59,921 bases of DNA from Paracidovorax wautersii (GTDB lineage: Bacteria; Pseudomonadota; Gammaproteobacteria; Burkholderiales; Burkholderiaceae_C). Position numbers and translations under genes: made by a program. The stretch lies in assembly GCA_009912175.1 (NCBI GenBank), contig WNDQ01000022.1, positions 1-59,921 on the forward strand, given 5' to 3'. Below the pieces are notes generated by a model, which worked only from the letters and a program-made list of their open reading frames with translations, was not told where the DNA came from and made no database searches. Of the stretch, positions 28,893-37,066 are shown piece by piece (the first letter of the stretch is position 1; every line of letters starts with the position of its first letter).

Positions 28893-29597
28893 CTACAGCT
28901 CACACACGCGCAGCCCTTCGAGGTCGAGCACGCGCACCCCGCCGTATTCGATGCGGATGAGCTCGCGCGCCTGCAGGTTCTGCAAACCCTCGTTGACCCG
29001 CTGGCGCGACAGGCCGACCAGGTAGGCCAGCTCCTGCTGCGTGATGCGCAGCAGATCCTGCACGCCCGGGTAGAGCACCGGGTTGCACAGCGCGGCGATG
29101 TTGCGCGCCACCCGCACGTCGGGGCTGCTGAGGCGGTCGTATTCGCGCGCCATGATGAACTGGCCCAGGCGCTCGTTGAGCTGGCCCATGACAAAACGGT
29201 TGAAGCCGATGGAGTGGTCGAGCAGCCAGTGGAAGGTGTCGACCGGCAGCCCCGCGATCACGCTCTTGCGCAGCGCCTGGATGTCGTAGCGGTAGGGCTC
29301 ACGCTTGATCACCGTGCCCTCGCCGAACCAGCCGCCCGGGGGCAGGCCGGCAAACGTCATGGTGCCGCCCTTGGCGCTGTCGCGGCTCATCTTGAGCAGG
29401 CCCTCGATCACGCCGAACCAGTAGATGACCGGGCGGCCGATGCGGCAGACATGCTCGCCGGGCAGCACCTCGCTTACGCGGATGGCGGCCAGCGCCCGTT
29501 CGCGCGCGGGGGCGTCGAGCACCTTGAGCCACGGGATGCTTTCGAGTTCCTTGCGGTCGGCGTAGCGGATGCGTTGCGGCAGGGGAATGGGGTCCAT
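28893..29597 (-). CDS. Crp/Fnr-family transcriptional regulator
   Basis: The 234-residue protein has an N-terminal cyclic-nucleotide-binding-like beta-roll (about 25-145) and a C-terminal winged helix (LRITQQELAYLVGLSRQRVNEGL). There are no N-terminal Cys residues for an FNR-type iron-sulfur cluster, so it is unlikely to be a direct oxygen sensor of that kind. ATG 29597 is chosen because it precedes the conserved part. It is divergent from the ligase-Liv operon with a 285-base shared control region that holds several inverted repeats, so it probably controls that operon. The ligand is unknown. Confidence 0.85.
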   Translation of the reverse strand: MDPIPLPQRIRYADRKELESIPWLKVLDAPARERALAAIRVSEVLPGEHVCRIGRPVIYWFGVIEGLLKMSRDSAKGGTMTFAGLPPGGWFGEGTVIKREPYRYDIQALRKSVIAGLPVDTFHWLLDHSIGFNRFVMGQLNERLGQFIMAREYDRLSSPDVRVARNIAALCNPVLYPGVQDLLRITQQELAYLVGLSRQRVNEGLQNLQARELIRIEYGGVRVLDLEGLRVCEL

Positions 29598-29708
29598 CTT
29601 GACAGCGGCTTGGCCAGATCGCGCGCGCCCGTGCCGGTTGCAACGGGTGCGCGCGACCAACCTTGGTTTTGGGTGAGTCCCTGCCGATTTGAAAAAAGCC
29701 TAGGACAC

Positions 29709-29721
29709 GTCCCAATGGGAC
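29709..29721. promoter_or_regulatory. Perfect palindrome in the Crp/Fnr-ligase divergent region
   Basis: GTCCCA-A-TGGGAC is a 6-1-6 perfect inverted repeat, 112 bases from the Crp/Fnr start and 162 from the ligase start. It overlaps the start of a GACTAACCC motif (29719-29727) that recurs as its complement before the MFS gene at 57483-57491. Confidence 0.4.
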
Positions 29722-29733
29722 TAACCCGTTATT

Positions 29734-29803
29734 TGTCAACAAAACGACACCCGGGCGTCAATGCGCTTCCTACCATTGTCTCGAAGCCCTCCCTTTGTTG
29801 ACA
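29734..29803. promoter_or_regulatory. Pair of inverted 10-base arms flanking 50 bases, possible looping operator
   Basis: TGTCAACAAA at 29734-29743 recurs exactly as its reverse complement, TTTGTTGACA, at 29794-29803. Centres are 60 bases apart, near six helical turns. Each arm contains TTGACA, which could also be the -35 of the respective divergent promoter, although no good -10 is visible at the expected distances. Confidence 0.45.
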
Positions 29804-29882
29804 CAGCGCCACCTGGCCGGCCCTGGCATCCAGGCATCCGACCCGACGCTGCCAACGTTTTCGACGAGAGAGAAAGAGCGCC

Positions 29883-31832
29883 ATGGAGACCACCTTTCCC
29901 GCCCTGCTGCACCGGCACGCCGCAAGCCGCCCGGCGGACACGGCCATCCGCGAAAAAGCCTATGGCATCTGGCAATGCTGGAGCTGGCAGCAGGTCGAGC
30001 ACGACGTGCGCGATCTGGCGCTGGGCCTGCACGCGCTGGGTTTTGCCGCGGGCGACAACCTGGCCATCGTGGGCGACAACCGGCCTTACCTCTACATGGG
30101 CTTCCTGGCCGCGCAAAGCCTGCGCGGCGTGCCCGTGCCCATGTACCAGGACGCGGTTGCCGCCGAGATGGTGTTCGTGCTGGAGGACGCCGACATCCGC
30201 TTCGTCTTCGCCGAGAACCAGGAGCAGGTCGACAAGCTGCTCGAAGCGCGCGCGCTGCTGGCCGAACGCGCCCCGCACCTGCTGGCGCACATCATCTACG
30301 ACGACCCGCGCGGCCTGCGCCACTACCAGCAGCCGGGCCTGCTGAGCATGGCCGACCTGCTGGCCCTGGGCCGCGCGCAGGCCGGCCCGCACGCCAGCCT
30401 GCTGGCCGAACGCACCGCGCAAATCCAGCCGGGCGACACCTCCGTCATCCTCTACACCTCGGGCACCACGGGCAAGCCCAAGGGCGTGTGCCAGACGCAC
30501 GCGAGCTTCATCGCCTCGGCGCGCGGCGGGGTCGAGGTCGACGGCCTGCACGCGGGCGACAACGTCATCTCCTACCTGCCAGCGGCCTGGGTGGGCGACC
30601 ACCTGTTTTCGGTCGCGCAATGGCTGGTGGCGGGCTTCACCATCAACTGCTGCGAATCGGCCACCACCACCGCGATCGACCTGCGCGAGATCGGCCCGCG
30701 CTACTACTTCGCGCCGCCGCGCGTGTTCGAGGGCCTGCTCACCTCGGTCTCGATCCGCATGGAAGACGCCGCCGCGCCCAAACGCTGGCTCTACCGCCGC
30801 GCCATGGCGGTGGCGCGCCGCTGCGGCGCCGACATGCTCGACGGCAAGCCCGTGCCCTGGCTGGACCGGCTGCGCTACCGGCTGGGCGACACGCTGGTCT
30901 ACGGCCCGCTGCGCAACGTGCTGGGTTTTTCGCGCATCCGCGTGGCCTACACGGCGGGCGCGGCCATCGGGCCCGACCTGTTTCGTTTCTACCGCTCCAT
31001 CGGCATCAACCTCAAGCAGCTCTACGGCCAGACCGAGACCTGCGCCTACGTCTGCATCCAGCGCAACGGCCGCGTCAAGCTGCACACCGTGGGCGAGGCC
31101 GCACCCGGCATCGAGCTGCGCATCGCCGACAGCGGCGAGGTGCTGGTGCGCGGCGTGAGCGTGCTCAAGGAATACTACAAACGCCCCGATGCCACCGCCG
31201 AGGTGCTCGACGCCGAAGGTTTCTTCCACACGGGTGATGCCGGCGTGATCGACGCCGACGGCCAGTTGCGCATCATCGACCGCGCCAAGGACGTCGGCCG
31301 ACTGCAGGGCGGCGCCATCTTCGCGCCCAACTACATCGAGAACAAACTCAAGTTCTTCCCGCAGATCAAGGAAGCCGTGTGCTTCGGCCACGAGCGCGAA
31401 CAGGTCTGCGCCTTCATCAACATCGACTTCGACGCCGTGGGCAACTGGGCCGAGCGCCAGGGCCTGCCCTACAGCGGCTACGTGGACCTGGCCGGCAAGC
31501 CGCAGGTGCTCGACCTCATCGCCGACTGCGTGCGCCAGGTCAACGCCGACCTGGCCGCCGAAGAGGGCATGGCCGACACGCAGATCGCCCGTTTTCTGGT
31601 GCTGCACAAAGAGCTCGACCCCGACGACGACGAGCTCACGCGCACACGCAAGGTGCGCCGCAAGTTCGTGGCCGACAAATACGCCGTGCTGACCGATGCG
31701 CTCTACACGGGGCGCGCCGCGCAGTACATCGAAACCCAGGTGAAGTTCGAGGACGGACGCAGCGGCAGCGTGGCCGCCACGCTGCCCATCCGCGACGCCG
31801 AACGCCTGCCCGCGCTCGCGCGCGCCGCCTGA
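29883..31832 (+). CDS. AMP-dependent acyl-CoA synthetase/ligase
   Basis: The enzyme activates a carboxylic acid to its CoA thioester with ATP. The 649-residue protein is of the long-chain acyl-CoA synthetase type. The AMP-binding P-loop LYTSGTTGKPKG lies at 190-201, followed by LYGQTE and GFFHTGDAGVIDADGQLRI. A ribosome site (GAGAGAAAGAG) lies before ATG 29883. It heads an operon that continues with a complete Liv-type importer and a second, PaaK-like ligase. That suggests import and CoA activation of an organic acid, perhaps aromatic, rather than fatty-acid housekeeping. Confidence 0.88.
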   Translation: METTFPALLHRHAASRPADTAIREKAYGIWQCWSWQQVEHDVRDLALGLHALGFAAGDNLAIVGDNRPYLYMGFLAAQSLRGVPVPMYQDAVAAEMVFVLEDADIRFVFAENQEQVDKLLEARALLAERAPHLLAHIIYDDPRGLRHYQQPGLLSMADLLALGRAQAGPHASLLAERTAQIQPGDTSVILYTSGTTGKPKGVCQTHASFIASARGGVEVDGLHAGDNVISYLPAAWVGDHLFSVAQWLVAGFTINCCESATTTAIDLREIGPRYYFAPPRVFEGLLTSVSIRMEDAAAPKRWLYRRAMAVARRCGADMLDGKPVPWLDRLRYRLGDTLVYGPLRNVLGFSRIRVAYTAGAAIGPDLFRFYRSIGINLKQLYGQTETCAYVCIQRNGRVKLHTVGEAAPGIELRIADSGEVLVRGVSVLKEYYKRPDATAEVLDAEGFFHTGDAGVIDADGQLRIIDRAKDVGRLQGGAIFAPNYIENKLKFFPQIKEAVCFGHEREQVCAFINIDFDAVGNWAERQGLPYSGYVDLAGKPQVLDLIADCVRQVNADLAAEEGMADTQIARFLVLHKELDPDDDELTRTRKVRRKFVADKYAVLTDALYTGRAAQYIETQVKFEDGRSGSVAATLPIRDAERLPALARAA

Positions 31833-31846
31833 AAGGAGCCCGGACC

Positions 31847-32758
31847 ATGCTCATGCAAGCCACGTCGGACCTGCGCGCCGCCGCGCGCGCGCCAGCCGAA
31901 GGCCACGCGCCCGCCGCACACGCCCCGGCCCGCGCACGCCCCGAGACCACGGCCGCCGCCAGCAACGAGGCCACACCGCCCACACGCATCGGCGACGTCA
32001 TCCTCGACGTGCAGGCCATCTCGCTGGCCTTCGGCGGCGTCAAGGCGCTGACCGACATCAGCTTCAACGTGCGCGAGCACGAGATCCGCGCCATCATCGG
32101 CCCCAACGGCGCGGGCAAGAGCTCGATGCTCAACTGCATCAACGGCGTCTACCAGCCGCAGGCCGGTCGCATCACCTTCCGCGGCCAGACCTTTCGCCAC
32201 ATGAACAGCCGGCAGGTCGCCGAGATGGGCGTGGCGCGCACCTTCCAGAACCTGGCGCTGTTCAAGGGCATGAGCGTGCTCGACAACATCATGACGGGCC
32301 GCAACCTGCACATGAAAAGCAACCTGCTGCTGCAGGCGCTGCACCTGGGCCCCGCGCGGCGCGAGGAAATCCGCCACCGCGAATTTGTCGAACGCATCAT
32401 CGACTTCCTCGAAATCCAGGCCTGGCGCAAGACGCCCGTGGGCCAGTTGCCCTACGGCCTGAAAAAACGCGTGGACCTGGGCCGCGCGCTGGCCATGGAG
32501 CCGCAGGTGCTGCTGCTCGACGAGCCCATGGCCGGCATGAACGTCGAGGAAAAGCAGGACATGTGCCGCTTCATCCTCGACGTCAATGACGAGTTCGGCA
32601 CCACCATCGTGCTGATCGAGCACGACATGGGTGTGGTCATGGACATCAGCGACCGCGTGGTCGTGCTGGACTACGGCAAGAAGATCGGCGACGGCACACC
32701 TGACGAGGTGCGCCAGAACCCGGACGTCATCCGTGCCTACCTGGGCACGTCACACTGA
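31847..32758 (+). CDS. Branched-chain-type ABC transporter ATPase (LivG-like)
   Basis: One of the two ATPases of a Liv/HAAT-family importer. The 303-residue protein has an Ala/Pro-rich N-terminal extension of about 50 residues and then the ABC domain with Walker A GPNGAGKS at 85-92, a Q-loop FQNLALF, Walker B LLLDEPMAGMN and the H-loop IEHDMG. The signature is LPYGLKKR, the divergent form common in LivG. ATG 31847 is 14 bases after the ligase stop with an AAAGGAG site. The substrate is unknown; context points to an organic acid rather than leucine. Confidence 0.9.
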   Translation: MLMQATSDLRAAARAPAEGHAPAAHAPARARPETTAAASNEATPPTRIGDVILDVQAISLAFGGVKALTDISFNVREHEIRAIIGPNGAGKSSMLNCINGVYQPQAGRITFRGQTFRHMNSRQVAEMGVARTFQNLALFKGMSVLDNIMTGRNLHMKSNLLLQALHLGPARREEIRHREFVERIIDFLEIQAWRKTPVGQLPYGLKKRVDLGRALAMEPQVLLLDEPMAGMNVEEKQDMCRFILDVNDEFGTTIVLIEHDMGVVMDISDRVVVLDYGKKIGDGTPDEVRQNPDVIRAYLGTSH

Positions 32759-32779
32759 GCCGCCCGGAGATTCGCAGCC

Positions 32780-33619
32780 ATGGGATTTTTCCTCGAAACT
32801 TTGATCGGCGGCCTGATGGTGGGCATGCTGTATTCGCTGGTGGCGCTGGGCTTCGTGCTCATCTTCAAGGCCTCGGGCGTGTTCAACTTCGCGCAGGGCG
32901 CGATGGTGCTGTTCGCGACCATGGCGCTGATGGTGGCGCTGGCCTGGGCCATTGAGCGGCTGGCGCTTTCGCGCCTGGTCAACCAGGAGGGCATCACGCT
33001 GCTGATGGCCACGCTGGGCATCGCCTACTTCATCGACGGCCTGGGCCAGCTGGTCTTTGGCAGCGCGGTCTACCAGATCGACATCGGCATGCCCAAGGAC
33101 CCGCTGCTCATTCTCGACGGCGTGTTCGACGGCGGCCTGCTGGTCAGCCAGGAAGACCTCTACACCGCGCTCATCGCGGCCGCGCTGGTGGCCTCGCTCA
33201 CGCTGTTCTTCCAGAAGACCGGCACCGGCCGCGCGCTGCGCGCCGTGGCCGACGACCACCAGGCCGCGCAGTCCATCGGCATCTCGCTGTCGCGCACCTG
33301 GATCATCGTGTGGTCGGTCGCCGGCGGCGTCGCGCTGGTCACTGGGATCATCTGGGGCAGCAAGCTGGGCGTGCAGTTCTCGCTGTCGCTGGTGGCGCTC
33401 AAGGCGCTGCCGGTGGTCATCCTGGGCGGGCTCACGTCGGTGCCAGGCGCCATCATCGGCGGGCTGATCATCGGCGTGGGCGAAAAGCTCGCCGAGATCT
33501 ACATCGGCCCCTTCCTGGGCGACGGCATCGAAGGCTGGTTCGCCTATGTGCTGGCGCTGGGCTTTCTGTTGCTGCGCCCGCAAGGCCTGTTCGTCGACAA
33601 GATCATTGATCGGGTATGA
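32780..33619 (+). CDS. ABC transporter permease (LivH-like), apparently missing one helix
   Basis: Inner-membrane permease of the Liv-type importer. The 279-residue protein starts MGFFLETLIGGLMVGMLYSL and ends RPQGLFVDKIIDRV. Only about 16 residues separate NFAQG from AIERL, whereas LivH proteins usually have about 45 there, including a membrane helix. Total length is about 30 below the family norm. This suggests an in-frame loss of roughly 90 bases near 32900-32950. The rest aligns with the family, including the EAA-like loop (GTGRALRAVADDHQAAQSIG). Confidence 0.85.
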   Translation: MGFFLETLIGGLMVGMLYSLVALGFVLIFKASGVFNFAQGAMVLFATMALMVALAWAIERLALSRLVNQEGITLLMATLGIAYFIDGLGQLVFGSAVYQIDIGMPKDPLLILDGVFDGGLLVSQEDLYTALIAAALVASLTLFFQKTGTGRALRAVADDHQAAQSIGISLSRTWIIVWSVAGGVALVTGIIWGSKLGVQFSLSLVALKALPVVILGGLTSVPGAIIGGLIIGVGEKLAEIYIGPFLGDGIEGWFAYVLALGFLLLRPQGLFVDKIIDRV

Positions 33620-33649
33620 CCCCCGTCACAACCGAGAGGACGTCGTTTT

Positions 33650-34712
33650 ATGTTCTACCGTGAGAACGGCCAGTTCAAGACCACCTACCAGGCCGACCAG
33701 CAGATCTTTGCGGTGCGGCAGGACCGGCTGGCGCTGTATGCGCTGCTGGCCGTGGCCTTTGTGGGGGTGCCGCTGTGGGCCGACGACTACCTGCTGCACG
33801 CGGTCTTCATTCCCTTTCTGATCCTGGCGCTGGCGGCCATCGGGCTCAACATCCTGGTGGGCTATTGCGGCCAGATCTCGCTGGGCACGGGCGCCTTCAT
33901 GGCGGCGGGCGCCTACGCGGCCTACAACCTGCATGTGCGCATCGACGGCTTTCCGCTCATTCTCGCTGCTGGGCGGCGGTGTCTGCGCCACGCTGCTGGG
34001 CGTGCTCTTTGGCATGCCCAGCCTGCGCATCCGCGGCCTGTACCTGGCGGTGGCCACGCTGGCCGCGCAGTTCTTCGTGGACTGGTTCACCAACCGCGTG
34101 CCATGGGTCAGCAATCATTCCTCGTCGGGTTCGGTGAGCGCCGGGCGGCTGGAGATCCTGGGCCAGTCCATCGACACGCCGGTGCAGCGTTACCTTCTGT
34201 GCCTGGCCTTTCTGGCGGTGTTCGCGCTGCTGGCCAAGAACCTGGTGCGCGGGGCCGTCGGCCGCGAATGGATGGCCATGCGCGACATGGACGTGGCCGC
34301 CACGGTGATCGGCATCCGGCCGGTCTACGCCAAGCTCAGCGCCTTCGCGGTCAGCTCCTTCATCGTGGGCGTGGCCGGTGCGCTGTGGGGCTTTGTGCAC
34401 CTAGGCGCGTGGGAGCCGGCGGCCTTCAACCTCGACCGCTCGCTACAACTGCTGTTCATGATCATCATCGGCGGCCTGGGCTCGATCTCGGGCAGCCTGT
34501 TCGGCGCGGCCTTCTTTGTGCTGCTGCCGCTGGTGCTCAACCAGGTGCCGCACGCGCTGGGCCTGCCCATCTCCACGGCCACCGCCTCGCACCTGGAGCA
34601 CATGGTGTTCGGTGCGCTGATCGTGTTCTTCCTGATCGTCGAGCCGCATGGCCTGGCCCGGCTGTGGTCGACCGCGCGCCAGAAGCTGCGCATCTGGCCT
34701 TTCCCGCACTGA
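33650..34712 (+). pseudogene. ABC transporter permease (LivM-like), interrupted by a frame change
   Basis: Second permease of the Liv-type importer. From ATG 33650 the frame reads normal LivM sequence (LNILVGYCGQISLGTGAFMAAG) up to GFPLIL. The homologous sequence then continues in another frame (SLLGGGVCATLLGVLFGMPSLRIRGLY) to the stop at 34712, with the loop REWMAMRDMDVAATVIGI and IIIGGLGSISGSLFG. A single-base loss or gain within 33955-33975 explains it. Repaired length would be about 354 residues, normal for LivM. As written, the importer would not work. Confidence 0.88.
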
Positions 34713-34870
34713 GCCTGCCATGCCCCGCCTTTTTATTCCACGCACCGAGGACCGCGCCATGACCTGACCGACCTTGTTCCTGCCGCCGCGCCGGCCCCGC
34801 TTTTGAACAGGCGGCGCCCCGCCGTTCACGCCCCCCAGGGCTCACGACCCATAACACTAGGAGACAGACC

Positions 34871-36187
34871 ATGTTCAAAGGATTGCGTTTTCTCACCCTG
34901 GCCGCCGGCTGCGCCGCGGCGCTGGCCGGCAGCCTGGCGCCGCTGGCCGCACAGGCCCAGGAGCAGTTCGTGCCGCTGCTGGTCTACCGCACGGGCCAGT
35001 TCGCGCCACTGGGCGTGCCCTGGGCCGACGGCAAGCAGGACTACCTCAAGCTCGTCAATGCGCGCGGCGGCGTCAACGGCGTGAAGATCAGCTACGAGGA
35101 ATGCGAGACCGCCTACGACACCGCGCGCGGCGTCGAGTGCTACGAGCGCCTGAAGACACGCGGCGGCGGCGCCTCGGGTTTTGACACGCAGTCGACCGGC
35201 ATCACCTTCGCCGTCAGCGACAAGGCGCCGGGCGACAAGGTGCCGGTGGTCACCGTGGGCTATGGCCTGTCGCAGTCGGTCGATGGTTCGGTCTTCGAAT
35301 GGAACTTCCCGCTGCTGGGCACCTACTGGACGGCGGCCGACGTGATGATCCAGGACATCCTGAAGAAGGAAAAAGGCAGCCTCAAGGACAAAAAGATCGC
35401 GCTGGTCTACCACGACTCGCCCTATGGCAAGGAGCCCATTCCGCTGCTGCAAAAACGCGCCGAGCAGGACGGCTTCGCGCTCACGCTGCTGCCCGTCACC
35501 GCGCCCGGCGTGGAGCAGAAATCGACCTGGCTGCAGATCCGCCAGCTGCGCCCCGACTACGTGCTGCTGTGGAGCGCGGGTGTGATGACGCCCACGGCCA
35601 TCCGCGAGGCGCAGGCCACGGGCTACCCGCGCGAGAAGATCTACGCGATCTGGTGGGCCGGCTCGGACCATGACGTCAAGGACATCGGCGCGGGTGCCAA
35701 GGGCTACAACACCATCACCATCCACGACACCGCCTCGCTCGACCGCGTGCACAGCGACCTGCGCGACCAGGTCTACGCCAAGGGCCAGGGCACGGCCAGC
35801 GACCAGAGCGAGATCGGCGCGATCGCACACACCCGCGGCATGGTGATCGCCATGCTGCAGGTCGAGGCCATCCGCACGGCGCAGGAAAAGTTCGGCAAGG
35901 GCAAGCCCGTCACGCCCGAGCAGGTGCGCTGGGGCCTGGAGAACCTGGACCTGACACAGGCGCGGCTCGACGAGCTGGGCTTCGGCAAGATCGTGCGGCC
36001 CTTCAAGACCTCGTGCAGCAACCACATTGGCGCCGACTGGGCACGCATCGCGCAGTGGGACGGCGCCAAGTGGAACGTGACCTCGGGCTGGTACCAGGCC
36101 GACCAGACGCTGGTCGCGCCGCTGGTCAAGAGCTTTGCCGAGCGCTACGCCAAGGAAAAGAACGTCACGCCCCGCACCTGCGGCTGA
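34871..36187 (+). CDS. Periplasmic substrate-binding protein of the Liv-type ABC importer
   Basis: This 438-residue protein captures the substrate in the periplasm. It has a signal peptide (about 1-32, ending AAQAQEQ) and a type I periplasmic-binding fold (FVPLLVYRTGQFAPLGVPWADGK onward). AGGAG precedes ATG 34871, 158 bases after livM; that gap holds no gene. Proteins of this group accompany acyl-CoA or PaaK-type ligases in Burkholderiales, and the length is above that of LivK. The ligand cannot be read from sequence. Confidence 0.88.
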   Translation: MFKGLRFLTLAAGCAAALAGSLAPLAAQAQEQFVPLLVYRTGQFAPLGVPWADGKQDYLKLVNARGGVNGVKISYEECETAYDTARGVECYERLKTRGGGASGFDTQSTGITFAVSDKAPGDKVPVVTVGYGLSQSVDGSVFEWNFPLLGTYWTAADVMIQDILKKEKGSLKDKKIALVYHDSPYGKEPIPLLQKRAEQDGFALTLLPVTAPGVEQKSTWLQIRQLRPDYVLLWSAGVMTPTAIREAQATGYPREKIYAIWWAGSDHDVKDIGAGAKGYNTITIHDTASLDRVHSDLRDQVYAKGQGTASDQSEIGAIAHTRGMVIAMLQVEAIRTAQEKFGKGKPVTPEQVRWGLENLDLTQARLDELGFGKIVRPFKTSCSNHIGADWARIAQWDGAKWNVTSGWYQADQTLVAPLVKSFAERYAKEKNVTPRTCG

Positions 36188-36209
36188 CCCACCACCAGGA
36201 GAGAACGGC

Positions 36210-37046
36210 ATGCACGCCCCAACCGAGCCCGTCGCCGACGCCCGCGCGGCCCCCTTGCTGGAAGTCAACGGCATCGAGGTCATCTACAACCATGTGATCC
36301 TGGTGCTCAAGGGCGTCTCGCTCGCGGTGCCGCAGGGCCGCATCGTCGCGCTGCTGGGCGGCAACGGCGCGGGCAAGACCACCACGCTGCGTGCTATCTC
36401 CAACCTGCTCAAGGGCGAACGCGGCGCCGTCACCAAGGGCTCGATCGCGCTGCGCGGCGAGCGCATCGACAACCGCTCGCCGGCCGACCTCGTGCAGCGC
36501 GGCGTGGTCCAGGTGATGGAAGGCCGCCACTGCTTCGCCCACCTCACGCTGGAAGAAAACCTCATGACCGGCGCCTACACACGCGCCAGCCGCGCCGAGG
36601 TCGCCGCCACGCTGGAGAAGGTCTACGCCTATTTCCCGCGGCTGAAGACGCGGCGCGCCAGCCAGGCCGCCTACACCTCGGGCGGCGAGCAGCAGATGTG
36701 CGCCATCGGCCGCGCGCTCATGGCCAACCCCTCGCTAGTGCTGCTGGACGAACCCTCCATGGGGCTGGCGCCGCAGATCGTCGAAGAGGTCTTCGAGATC
36801 GTCAAGGCCCTCAACACCAAGGAGGGCGTGACCTTTGTGCTGGCCGAGCAGAACACCAGCATGGCGCTGCGCTACGCCGACGACGGCTACATCATGGAAT
36901 CGGGCCGCATCGTCATGGAAGGCCCGGCCGCCAGCCTGGCCAGCAACGAGGACGTCAAGGAGTTCTACCTTGGCATGGGCGGCGCCCAGCGCAAGTCCTT
37001 CCGCGACGTGAAGTCCTACAAACGCCGCAAACGCTGGCTGGCCTGA
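36210..37046 (+). CDS. Branched-chain-type ABC transporter ATPase (LivF-like)
   Basis: Second ATPase of the importer. The 278-residue protein has Walker A GGNGAGKT at 50-57, a signature in TSGGEQQMCAIGRAL, Walker B LVLLDEPSMGLAP and the switch His replaced by Gln in LAEQN, which is normal for LivF. A C-terminal basic tail (SYKRRKRWLA) is present. ATG 36210 follows GGAGAG, 22 bases after the binding-protein stop. The PaaK-like ligase follows after 20 bases. Confidence 0.9.
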   Translation: MHAPTEPVADARAAPLLEVNGIEVIYNHVILVLKGVSLAVPQGRIVALLGGNGAGKTTTLRAISNLLKGERGAVTKGSIALRGERIDNRSPADLVQRGVVQVMEGRHCFAHLTLEENLMTGAYTRASRAEVAATLEKVYAYFPRLKTRRASQAAYTSGGEQQMCAIGRALMANPSLVLLDEPSMGLAPQIVEEVFEIVKALNTKEGVTFVLAEQNTSMALRYADDGYIMESGRIVMEGPAASLASNEDVKEFYLGMGGAQRKSFRDVKSYKRRKRWLA

Positions 37047-37066
37047 CCTCTTTGCAGTGAGCACCC

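Noticed and set aside
28893-29597. FNR-type oxygen sensor
   Set aside because: The N-terminal Cys cluster needed for a [4Fe-4S] centre is missing.
27684-29801. 705-codon plus-strand frame opposite the pseudouridine synthase and Crp/Fnr genes
   Set aside because: It spans two real minus-strand genes and their control region, shows no domain, and has low-complexity composition.
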